The position numbers were made by a program, and so were the translations under genes. A DNA stretch of 10,777 nt from Rhizobium sp. Q54 (GTDB taxonomy: Bacteria; Pseudomonadota; Alphaproteobacteria; SMXS01): NCBI GenBank assembly GCA_945872035.1, contig CAMBYA010000051.1, positions 1-10,777 on the forward strand, in the 5' to 3' direction. Position 1 is the first letter of the stretch. The number at the start of each line of letters is the position of its first letter. Shown here one piece after another: positions 1 to 5,648 of the stretch. The notes under the pieces are model-generated. The model was not told the DNA's origin and did not search any database. It worked only from the letters and a program-made list of their open reading frames with translations.

Positions 1-444
1 GGTCTTGCCGCGGACCTCATGCACCGAGCCGTCGCCCAGGTAACGCCGGTCGAGGTAGCGCAATTCCAGTTCGGTAACCTGCGTGTCGAAGCGCTCCTGG
101 AGCCTCACCGCGTCGCCCAGCTTGCCGAGCGCCGACATCACCATGAGCGAGCCGCCCTGGGTGATCGGGTTGCCGCCTTCGGATTCGCTGAACTTGCCGG
201 TGTAATCCTTCACGGTGCCGACGGCGACGCGAACCCTGTTGCGGCCGCTCTCGCGAATTTTCTGCGCCATGCACTGGAACGTACCTTCCAGCGGGGTGGT
301 GTTGTCGGTGACGGGCGGCCCCTGGATGGTCGGCGCCTCATCGGAATTTCGTTTGTAGTGATCGACCGACGCCATGCACCCCGTCAGCGAAACGATCGCT
401 GCGGCGGTGACGATTTTCCTGCACAAATTGAAGGCGGTAATCAC
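1..444 (-). CDS. CsgG/HfaB-family outer-membrane lipoprotein (3' end cut by window edge)
   Basis: The 148 visible residues are the N-terminal part of a CsgG/HfaB-type protein. In that family the protein is an outer-membrane lipoprotein that oligomerises into a pore secreting curli subunits (CsgG) or anchors the holdfast (HfaB). A signal peptide ends in the lipobox LTGC, giving lipidated Cys23. The mature part has the family-like stretch VRVAVGTVKDYTGKFSESEG, then a glycine/serine turn (ITQGGSLMVMSALG) and VRLQERFDTQVTELELRYLD. The start is GTG at 444, chosen because a purine-rich GAGGGGG lies about 7 bases upstream and because the next ATG falls after the lipobox. The gene follows a secreted low-complexity protein by 60 bases on the same strand, the same order as hfaA then hfaB. 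The family call is from remembered motifs. CsgG versus HfaB cannot be decided without the missing C-terminal half. Confidence 0.8.
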   Translation of the reverse strand, partial: MITAFNLCRKIVTAAAIVSLTGCMASVDHYKRNSDEAPTIQGPPVTDNTTPLEGTFQCMAQKIRESGRNRVRVAVGTVKDYTGKFSESEGGNPITQGGSLMVMSALGKLGDAVRLQERFDTQVTELELRYLDRRYLGDGSVHEVRGKT

Positions 445-472
445 GATATTCCCCCTCTTGCCCTTGTCCCTC

Positions 473-490
473 GACCGGCGCTGGCCGGCC
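473..490 (-). other. Short GC-rich hairpin between the two surface genes
   Basis: In the transcript direction the sequence reads GGCCGGC, a CAGC loop, then GCCGGTC. This gives a seven-pair stem with one G-U pair. It lies between the stop of the low-complexity gene and the start of the CsgG-like gene. No U-tract follows, so it is not a standard intrinsic terminator. It could stabilise the upstream message or partly attenuate transcription, which would give more structural protein than pore. That role is inference from position. Confidence 0.35.
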
Positions 491-504
491 CTTGGACTAA
501 CCGC

Positions 505-1188
505 CTAGTTCAGCGGCGCAGCGGCCGATTCACTGAATCCGCACGCTTCGCTGTTATCCACCGAGGCCGTTTGCGGGCTATCCATATTGGACATTTCCGA
601 ATTCAGCGCGACGTCCGACGTCCCCCCGGACGAATTCATGCCGTCCACGCTGCCGGAAACGCTCGAATTGTCCACCCCGGCGGTTTGCGGGCTGTTGGTG
701 TTGCCCTGCGAGGTGTTGCTGAGCTGGCCAGCCGTCCCGGAGTTGCCCGCTCCGGCACCACCGCTGGTGGCGGAGTTGCCGTCACCGTTGGCTTTGGTAA
801 ACCCGTTGGTGGCCGTATCGCTGACGTTACCGGTCGCGTTGGCGCCGATATTGCCAGGCATGTCAATCACCGGCGACGAGGCATTGCTGTTGACGCCATT
901 CGACCCGGTATTGCCGATTGCCGATGCGGTCAGATTGCAGTTGATCTGATCGCCGGCGATGTTCGTGGTGTAGGTATTGTTGATGTTCGTGTCGAAGCCA
1001 TCGTAGTAGCCGCCCTTCTTCTTCTCGCGAAGATCGGCGATCGAGGCCTTGGCAATCTTCTCATTGGCGGTATCGAACTGCCACGGCCGGTTCTCGAGGA
1101 ACCCGTTTCCGAACGCGGCAGATGCGCCCAAGACGACGGTGACCACCGAACACGCGGCGGCCGTCATCAACTTGTTGGCACTCGTCAT
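505..1188 (-). CDS. Secreted Asn/Ser/Gly/Thr-rich low-complexity protein, candidate curli/holdfast-like subunit
   Basis: This is a 227-residue protein that I do not recognise at family level. A signal peptide is clear: a short charged start, a hydrophobic run AACSVVTVVLGASAA, and likely cleavage near Ala-Phe-Gly. A conserved-looking head follows (NRPWQF, then KKKGGYYDGFDT, then NNTYTTNIAGDQINCN). From about residue 85 the chain is dominated by Asn, Ser, Gly, Thr, Ala and Asp with few charged or aromatic residues, a composition typical of extracellular fibre proteins. The motif SPQTA-x-VDNS occurs twice, at residues 166-175 and 204-213. There are two Cys outside the signal peptide. ATG at 1188 is chosen over GTG at 1194 because GGAGG sits 8 bases before the ATG but only 2 before the GTG. 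The neighbouring CsgG/HfaB-type gene suggests an exported amyloid-like or holdfast-anchor subunit, but that role is inferred from context and composition. Confidence 0.75.
   Translation of the reverse strand: MTSANKLMTAAACSVVTVVLGASAAFGNGFLENRPWQFDTANEKIAKASIADLREKKKGGYYDGFDTNINNTYTTNIAGDQINCNLTASAIGNTGSNGVNSNASSPVIDMPGNIGANATGNVSDTATNGFTKANGDGNSATSGGAGAGNSGTAGQLSNTSQGNTNSPQTAGVDNSSVSGSVDGMNSSGGTSDVALNSEMSNMDSPQTASVDNSEACGFSESAAAPLN
550..579 (-). repeat. Direct repeat copy 2 (SPQTASVDNS)
   Basis: This 30-base coding repeat is the second copy of a unit also found at 664-693. The plus-strand bases match over most of their length, including the shared run GTTTGCGGGCT. It encodes SPQTASVDNS against SPQTAGVDNS in the other copy. 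The copies are 114 bases (38 codons) apart from start to start, so the protein keeps this motif near its C-terminus. Confidence 0.7.
664..693 (-). repeat. Direct repeat copy 1 (SPQTAGVDNS)
   Basis: This is the first copy of the 30-base repeat inside the low-complexity secreted protein. The copies differ at several third-codon positions while the peptide stays nearly identical. That points to selection on the protein rather than a very recent DNA duplication. Confidence 0.7.
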
Positions 1189-1573
1189 AGTCACCCCCTC
1201 CGAAACCCCCAGCGGCTTAACAGCGTTTCAAGCCAAATCATCGCGTGTCGTGAGCAGCAATGGAATTTTTCGTGTCAACCCCGCGTCACCGATGCCTAAG
1301 AGGAGAATATCGCTGCATTTTTCGCGACCGGCCGCGCTCGGACACGGCCCCCCTCAAATCAGGCACTACCATATGCAATGATGGTTACGGAGTCACAATA
1401 TTTTCCGGGACCAGCCGCTCCACGGCGAAACGGTATTCCGGAGACAGCCCCCGGCGCGCCGCGCATCAACCATCTGGCCGCCACCGGGGACGTCTTCGGC
1501 ATCGCCAAAGCCCCGCCGTTGATTTATTGCTTGGCCCATCACACGGACTTCACAACGATTTTTGGGTGTTCGC
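1189..1573. other. Divergent intergenic region, no gene seen
   Basis: This stretch of about 385 bases separates the minus-strand surface genes from the plus-strand nuclease-like gene and should hold both promoters. A GGAGG ribosome-binding site for the surface gene lies at 1197-1201 on the minus strand. I see no convincing -35/-10 pair, tRNA, terminator or operator. Short reading frames cross it on both strands, but they overlap the nuclease-like gene and lack recognisable protein features. An AGGAGA at about 1299 on the plus strand has no suitable start codon after it. Confidence 0.5.
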
Positions 1574-2131
1574 ATGGGCATGAAGCCGATTCTGCGGGCG
1601 ACCGCCGCCGCGCTGGGCATGGCGTGGTGCCTCGGCACCGCCTGGGCGGACCAGACGGGCACCGTCAATGTCATGGACGGAGAAACGCTTGAAATGCAAG
1701 GCCAGGCTGTAAAGCTGTTCGGCATCGATGCACTCGAGGTCGATCAGATTTGCCTCAATGGGAACCGCCCTTGGCCCTGTGGCGACGAGTCGGTGCGGTC
1801 CCTGGCGACGCTGATCGGTGGCCAGCCTGTCCGCTGCCAGACGATTCGAAACGTGAGCGGGAACATTCTGGCGACGTGCGACCTCAACGGCGAGGACCTG
1901 GGGGCGTGGATGGTCTCAAGCGGCTGGGCGTTCGCCGACCGCTCGGCCAGCGGCGACTACGCGCCCAACGAGGAGGCGGCCCAGGTCGCTCGCCAGGGGG
2001 TCTGGAGCGGCGAGTACGTCACGCCCGCGGAATGGCGCGAGGGCAAACGCATCAAGCTGCCGGAGACACCGCAGACCGAGGAGCAGGACGACGGCCTGCC
2101 AGACTACGGCCCGCTCAACATGGCACCCTGA
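1574..2131 (+). CDS. Exported SNase-like (thermonuclease-family) protein with altered active site
   Basis: This 185-residue protein has a signal peptide ending in TAWA (cleavage about residue 25) and one staphylococcal-nuclease-like OB-fold domain at about residues 28-148. The calcium/catalytic core VMDGETLEM...VKLFGIDALE is present. Asp35, Glu37 and Asp52 match the metal site and Glu55 the general base of SNase. The first catalytic Arg is Lys47, and the second, in the usual D-x-YGR-x-LA, is Asn97 (NVSGNILATC). The family's downstream signature is intact: GEDLGAWMV, GWAF, ARQGVWSGEYV and EWRE. Four Cys in the mature chain suit disulfides in the periplasm. No strong ribosome-binding site decides the start. 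ATG 1574 is preferred, with ATG 1580 almost as good. It may be an inactive or repurposed nuclease. Its stop abuts the convergent dehydrogenase stop. Confidence 0.85.
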   Translation: MGMKPILRATAAALGMAWCLGTAWADQTGTVNVMDGETLEMQGQAVKLFGIDALEVDQICLNGNRPWPCGDESVRSLATLIGGQPVRCQTIRNVSGNILATCDLNGEDLGAWMVSSGWAFADRSASGDYAPNEEAAQVARQGVWSGEYVTPAEWREGKRIKLPETPQTEEQDDGLPDYGPLNMAP

Positions 2132-3082
2132 TCAACCGACCCTGTTGAGCAGCGCTTCGCCGTCGCGCAGCAGGCGGCAGTTCTCCATGGCAATGTGGAT
2201 GCTCCGGCCGAGCGTCTCGGGCGTGAGCCACGCCACGTGCGGCGCGACGATCACATTGTCCAGCGAGAACAGCGGGTTGGATGCCGGCGCCGGTTCGTCG
2301 GCGAAAACGTCGAGACCGGCGGCGCGCAGGTGTCCGGAGCAAAGCGCGGCAATCAGCGCGGCCTCATCGACCAGGCCGCCGCGCGCGGTGTTGACCAGGA
2401 CAGCGCCCGGCTTCATCGACGCGATGCTGTCGGCGTTCACAAGCCGCGCGGTTTCGGGCGTCAGCGGCACGTGCAGCGAGATCACGTCGGCCCGGGCGAG
2501 AAGATCGCCCAGCGGATGCCAGCCTTCCGCGCCCGGCGTGCGCGAGGTGTGGATGACATCGGCGCCAAGCGCCCGTAGGACGGGCGCGAGCAGCTTCGGG
2601 ATGGCGCCGTAGCCCACCAGGCCGACCGTGCGCTCACCCAGTTCGCCCACCCGGTCGAAGACCTCGGAGTCCATGCGCCAGCCCAGGCCGGCGCGGGTCT
2701 GCCGGTCCAGCGCCACCGCCCGCCGGAGCGCGGCCAGCATCAGCATCAGGGTGGCCTCGGCGACCGCCTGGCTATTGCTTCCCGGCATGTTGCAGACCGC
2801 GGCGCCATGGGCGCGCGCGGCGTCGAGGTCGATGGTGTTGACGCCAACCCCGATCTTCTGGATCAGCCGCAGCCGCGGCGCCGCGCCAATGACCGCGGCG
2901 GTCACCGGCTCGAGCACATGCAGCAGGACGTCGGCGTCCCGCATCTCGCGCGCGAACGCCGGGCGGTCGTCCTCGTCGACGATGGCGAGCGCCAGCCAGT
3001 CCGGCCGCGCCGCATCGAGCTGGGCGCGGAAGCCGGCGCTGGCGCGGTATTGCAGGACCGCCTTCAAGCCGGCTTCGACCAT
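2132..3082 (-). CDS. D-isomer-specific 2-hydroxyacid dehydrogenase family protein
   Basis: This 316-residue cytoplasmic oxidoreductase belongs to the family that interconverts 2-keto and D-2-hydroxy acids (phosphoglycerate, glyoxylate or hydroxypyruvate-type substrates). The substrate domain comes first, with the typical QKIGVGVNTIDLDAARAHG at about residues 75-93. The Rossmann domain follows. The catalytic triad is in place: Arg234 in NTARGGLVDE, Glu263 in DVFADEP and His282 in VAPHVAW. The nucleotide loop reads GYGAIP (157-162), with Pro instead of the last Gly. The second strand ends in HTSR (178-181) with no Asp, which favours NADP over NAD by family rules. ATG 3082 is preferred to an in-frame TTG at 3097. 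The gene overlaps the upstream CMD-fold gene by 19 bases, so translation is probably coupled. The substrate is not determinable. Confidence 0.88.
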   Translation of the reverse strand: MVEAGLKAVLQYRASAGFRAQLDAARPDWLALAIVDEDDRPAFAREMRDADVLLHVLEPVTAAVIGAAPRLRLIQKIGVGVNTIDLDAARAHGAAVCNMPGSNSQAVAEATLMLMLAALRRAVALDRQTRAGLGWRMDSEVFDRVGELGERTVGLVGYGAIPKLLAPVLRALGADVIHTSRTPGAEGWHPLGDLLARADVISLHVPLTPETARLVNADSIASMKPGAVLVNTARGGLVDEAALIAALCSGHLRAAGLDVFADEPAPASNPLFSLDNVIVAPHVAWLTPETLGRSIHIAMENCRLLRDGEALLNRVG

Positions 3083-3720
3083 GCGCGGCCCGCCCAATTC
3101 TGTACGCCCGGTCCATCGGGCATGGGCACTTCCTCGATTCGCTCGGGCACGTCGTCATACTCCAGGCGCAGCGCCCGGCACATGGTGGCATGAAGGTTAT
3201 AGCCGCACACATGGTAGGTGAGTTCCAGGATGTCCTCGTCGCTCATCAGCGCCTTGAGCGACTCGAACACGCCGTCCGGCGTCCGGCCCCGGTCGAAGAT
3301 CAGACAGTCGGTATAGGCGAGGACGGCCCGCTCCAGCGGCGTCCAGACATCGGCAACCGCCCAGTGCGGAATGGCGGCGATCTTTTCCTCGGACAACCCG
3401 TGCTTCCGGCCGGCCTTGCAGTGCTGCGAGAACACGAACTGGCTACCGGTCGCGAACCCGGCGCGCAGGATGCCGATCTCGCGGATCGCCGGGTCCAGCT
3501 TGCTGACGGACGTCTCGGCGAACATGCCGAACATCCCGAAATGCGCCGTGGCATGGCTGAAGATAGCCGGCCGCAACGCGAAAACGGTCCACCAGTCGCC
3601 CGGCGTGCCGGTGGCGGTGCCGGGCTCGGCGACCGGATCGCGGCCGGGGAACAGGGCGTCGTAATATTTCAGCACCTCCGGCGCGGCTTCGGCGCGCGGC
3701 ACCTGGCGAAGTCTGGGCAT
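3064..3720 (-). CDS. Carboxymuconolactone decarboxylase (CMD/AhpD-like) family protein
   Basis: This 218-residue, all-helical-looking protein has the CMD-family core LDPAIREIGILRAGFATGSQ, then FSQHCKAGRKHGLSEEKIAAI (about residues 75-117), then a second half with ERAVLAYTD and LTYHVCGYNLHATM. AhpD-type members use Cys-x-x-Cys-x-x-x-His for thiol chemistry. Here the first Cys position is Ser98 and only Cys101 remains, so a peroxidase-type disulfide cycle is unlikely. Many such proteins sit in catabolic operons with unknown reactions. GGGAGA about 7 bases before ATG 3720 supports the start. The gene lies 86 bases downstream of the VOC gene and overlaps the dehydrogenase. The family is well supported; the reaction is unknown. 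Confidence 0.82.
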   Translation of the reverse strand: MPRLRQVPRAEAAPEVLKYYDALFPGRDPVAEPGTATGTPGDWWTVFALRPAIFSHATAHFGMFGMFAETSVSKLDPAIREIGILRAGFATGSQFVFSQHCKAGRKHGLSEEKIAAIPHWAVADVWTPLERAVLAYTDCLIFDRGRTPDGVFESLKALMSDEDILELTYHVCGYNLHATMCRALRLEYDDVPERIEEVPMPDGPGVQNWAGRAWSKPA

Positions 3721-3806
3721 GGTCGTTCTCCCGTTTGCGGCGACGGATGCGAGGATAGAGCGGATCGGCGCGGACGATCCAGGCGGTGCGGAACGGAGGC
3801 CGGACC

Positions 3807-4406
3807 TTACTCGGCCGGTTCCTTCAGCTTCGGCTTCATCGCCAGGTACCGGGCACGGTCGGCGTCGGTCGCCGGTTCGTGGCGGACGTCGCCCGGCGCA
3901 CCCATGGCCCGCGTCCAGGACGCGAACTCCAGCATCATGCCGTCCGGGTCGAGGAAATAGATCGAGCGCACGAAGGTGGTCGGCGTCAGCTCCATGCTGG
4001 CCTGGGTCTCCGACTCGTCGTGGTTGACCACCGGCGTGACCTGGACGCCCGCCGCCTCAAGCTTCTTCTGGTACTCGTCGATCTTCTCGGCCGGCACGTT
4101 GAACGCCAGGTGATTCATCGACGCGTGCGCCGAGGTGATGGGACCACGGCCGATCAAATGCGCAGGATGGGTGATGCCCGGGGCGCTGTCCGGCGCGTCG
4201 GGAAACCAGAAAAACGCCAGCGCGTCGCCGTTGCCGATATCGAAGAAGAAGTGCTGGCCCGACCCGTAGGGCAGGTCGAGCGTCTTGATCAGCGGCATGC
4301 CGAGCACGCCCGAATAGAACTCCACCGTGCGCTTCATGTCCTTGCAGACCAGCGCCAGGTGGTTGATGCCCATGATCTCGAATTTCTCGTTCTTCGGCGC
4401 GGCCAT
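3807..4406 (-). CDS. VOC-superfamily metalloprotein (glyoxalase / extradiol-dioxygenase-like)
   Basis: This 199-residue protein is made of two beta-alpha-beta-beta-beta units typical of the vicinal oxygen chelate fold. The metal ligands line up as His16 (INHLALVC), His99 (MNHLAFNV) and Glu160 (MMLEFASW), the His-His-Glu arrangement of the superfamily. DMKRTVEFYSGVLGM and the YFLDPDGMMLE ending are also typical. Members include glyoxalase, extradiol dioxygenases, epimerases and fosfomycin-type resistance proteins. Nothing here chooses among them. Reading can be extended upstream to 4556, but GGGAGA lies just before ATG 4406, the fold begins there, and the extension has no domain character. It is first in the leftward three-gene operon, with the CMD-fold gene and the dehydrogenase following. 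Confidence 0.83.
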   Translation of the reverse strand: MAAPKNEKFEIMGINHLALVCKDMKRTVEFYSGVLGMPLIKTLDLPYGSGQHFFFDIGNGDALAFFWFPDAPDSAPGITHPAHLIGRGPITSAHASMNHLAFNVPAEKIDEYQKKLEAAGVQVTPVVNHDESETQASMELTPTTFVRSIYFLDPDGMMLEFASWTRAMGAPGDVRHEPATDADRARYLAMKPKLKEPAE

Positions 4407-4436
4407 ACCCCGTCTCCCGCTGTCCAAAACCCGAGC

Positions 4437-4446
4437 ATCATATGAT
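4437..4446. promoter_or_regulatory. Perfect 10-bp palindrome ATCATATGAT, possible operator
   Basis: The sequence equals its own reverse complement and lies 30 bases upstream of the VOC gene start, where a repressor site would fit. It is short and AT-rich, so chance is possible. No regulator gene is visible in the window. Confidence 0.3.
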
Positions 4447-4490
4447 TTTTCGGCGCGAATGAAAACGGAAGCCGGCGACAGCCGCAATCC

Positions 4491-4544
4491 TGGCACGCAG
4501 GACGCTGCAACATGCACTGCTGCCATGCAACAAGTTGCGTGCCA
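4491..4544. repeat. Inverted repeat, 9-bp arms TGGCACGCA / TGCGTGCCA
   Basis: The arms at 4491-4499 and 4536-4544 are perfect reverse complements separated by 36 bases. Inside them GCAAC (4507-4511) pairs with GTTGC (4534-4538), and CATGCA occurs twice. In the leftward transcript this could fold as a leader structure for the VOC operon, or the arms could be paired protein-binding half sites. Confidence 0.4.
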
Positions 4545-4570
4545 CTTAAGCCACACTCCGCGGCGCCACG

Positions 4571-4600
4571 ATTTTTATGTATATATTTCAATTATTTAAA
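4571..4600. promoter_or_regulatory. AT-rich island in divergent promoter region
   Basis: Twenty-eight of these 30 bases are A or T in otherwise GC-rich DNA. It is the best place for promoter melting, most likely for the leftward operon. I could not fit a -35/-10 pair with standard spacing on either strand. Confidence 0.4.
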
Positions 4601-4674
4601 GTGTATCGCGCATCCAGCCCGGTCCGTGTTGTTGCGCCTTTGAAGCACCACTTGCCCCTGTCGTCGTTCCCGAG

Positions 4675-4688
4675 TTGATCCCGATCAA
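4675..4688 (+). promoter_or_regulatory. FNR/FixK-type box TTGAT-CCCG-ATCAA
   Basis: This is an exact match to the anaerobic-regulator consensus TTGAT-N4-ATCAA bound by FNR, FixK and Anr proteins. It ends 71 bases before the first gene of the operon containing ccoNOQP. Such boxes are the known oxygen switch of cbb3 oxidase genes in alphaproteobacteria. If the site acts at the usual -41.5 position, transcription would start near 4723, with the -10 around 4711-4716 (CATTGC, a weak match, as expected for an activated promoter). The box is seen directly; the start site is inferred. Confidence 0.9.
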
Positions 4689-4759
4689 GGCTCCGTGGCC
4701 CGTCCGGGACCATTGCTCAACGGCGCGAGGGAAGTGTTGGGCAAAATTCGGAGCAAGAC

Positions 4760-5632
4760 ATGAACACGACCACAAATGGCAAGACCGGCATGGCGGGCAT
4801 CGTCCTGGCGGTCCTGTGCCTCGCCGCCACCGGCGCGCATGCGGAACCGCTCCGCTACGTCCCGTCGGTCAGCAATCCGCTTTTCAACGAGAGCCCGCTG
4901 ATCAAGACGGAAATCCGGCCGATCTACATTCATCACCAGATTCCCGACGCGTTCCTGACCGGCGGCGGCAACGTCGATGTGGGCGCCGTCCAGGCGCGCC
5001 TGGCGGTCACCGACCGGCTGGCGATCATCGCCACCAAGGACGGTTACGCCGATATCCACTTCGCCGGCGTGCTGCCGGACGATAACGGCTTCGCCAACAT
5101 CGCCGCCGGACTGAAATATGCCCTTATCCTCAACGAGCAGACCGGCACCGTGGTCACGCTCGGCCTGCGCTACGAGGCGCCGATCGGCAGCCTGAAGACC
5201 GGCGGCATCAGCCTGCAGGGCCATGGCGACGGCTTTATCAACGTGTTCGTCACGGCGCTGCAGCAGTTCGACCGCCTGCAGCTGCAAGCCAGCGTGAATG
5301 CCAACATGGCCATCGACGGCAGTGCGGACAGCTCGCTGCTGGTCGCGTCGCTGGCCGCCAACTACGCGGTGACCGACTGGTTCTATCCGGTGGTCGAGTT
5401 CAACGTTTTCTCGGTGATCGACAACGGCTCGCGCATGCCGGTTCCGTTCGAGGGCTTCGACCTCGTGAACTTCGGCGCGACGAATGCCGGCACCGTCGCC
5501 ACCGTCGCGGCAGGCGCCCGTTTCCGCGTGGCCCCGAATCTTCTGCTCGGCGCGGCATACGAAGTGCCGGTCACCAGCCGCAAGGACATCACCAGTTGGC
5601 GCCTCTACGCCGACGCCGTCATCACCTTCTAG
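4760..5632 (+). CDS. Predicted outer-membrane beta-barrel protein, first gene of the cco operon
   Basis: This 290-residue protein has a signal peptide ending in Ala-His-Ala (cleavage about residue 28). The mature chain is built of alternating amphipathic strands with aromatic ends and ends in Phe (ADAVITF), the outer-membrane insertion signature. It resembles the loosely defined transporter/porin-like barrels related to the phenol-degradation MetA group, but I would not name a substrate. Examples of strand pairs are [24 protein letters not shown] and [24 protein letters not shown] lies 6 bases before the start ATG. It sits between the FNR box and ccoN, with 16 bases to the ccoN start and no terminator, so it should be induced with the oxidase at low oxygen. 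It might serve uptake of a metal, heme precursor or respiratory substrate, which is speculation from position. Confidence 0.82.
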   Translation: MNTTTNGKTGMAGIVLAVLCLAATGAHAEPLRYVPSVSNPLFNESPLIKTEIRPIYIHHQIPDAFLTGGGNVDVGAVQARLAVTDRLAIIATKDGYADIHFAGVLPDDNGFANIAAGLKYALILNEQTGTVVTLGLRYEAPIGSLKTGGISLQGHGDGFINVFVTALQQFDRLQLQASVNANMAIDGSADSSLLVASLAANYAVTDWFYPVVEFNVFSVIDNGSRMPVPFEGFDLVNFGATNAGTVATVAAGARFRVAPNLLLGAAYEVPVTSRKDITSWRLYADAVITF

Positions 5633-5648
5633 CCAAGGACGACCGGGC

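Larger units (their letters stand above)
4407..4759. promoter_or_regulatory. Divergent promoter region between catabolic operon and oxidase operon
   Basis: This 353-base gap has no credible gene. Leftward it must drive the VOC/CMD/dehydrogenase operon, and rightward the barrel-cco operon. It contains, in order, a perfect 10-base palindrome, a pair of 9-base inverted arms, a strongly AT-rich island and an FNR/FixK box. Each is listed separately. GGAG about 6 bases before ATG 4760 is the ribosome-binding site of the first rightward gene. Confidence 0.8.

Noticed and set aside
19..1299. A 426-codon plus-strand open frame across the surface genes
   Set aside because: It is antisense to two genes with clear signal peptides and ribosome-binding sites. 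Its translation is Arg/His/Val-rich with no domain character, a normal shadow in GC-rich DNA.
1519..1524. TTGATT as a half FNR box or -35 before the SNase-like gene
   Set aside because: The second half site is absent and no -10 follows at normal spacing.
1378..1692. A 104-codon plus-strand frame in the intergenic region
   Set aside because: It overlaps the start of the SNase-like gene in another frame, has no ribosome-binding site and shows no protein-like features.
4407..4556. A 50-residue N-terminal extension of the VOC protein
   Set aside because: The VOC fold begins just after ATG 4406, which has a good ribosome-binding site. The extension looks like translated non-coding DNA and would cover the inverted repeat.
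5484..5648. An upstream extension of ccoN
   Set aside because: It lies inside the barrel gene in another frame and lacks the CcoN N-terminus. ATG 5649 has its own ribosome-binding site.
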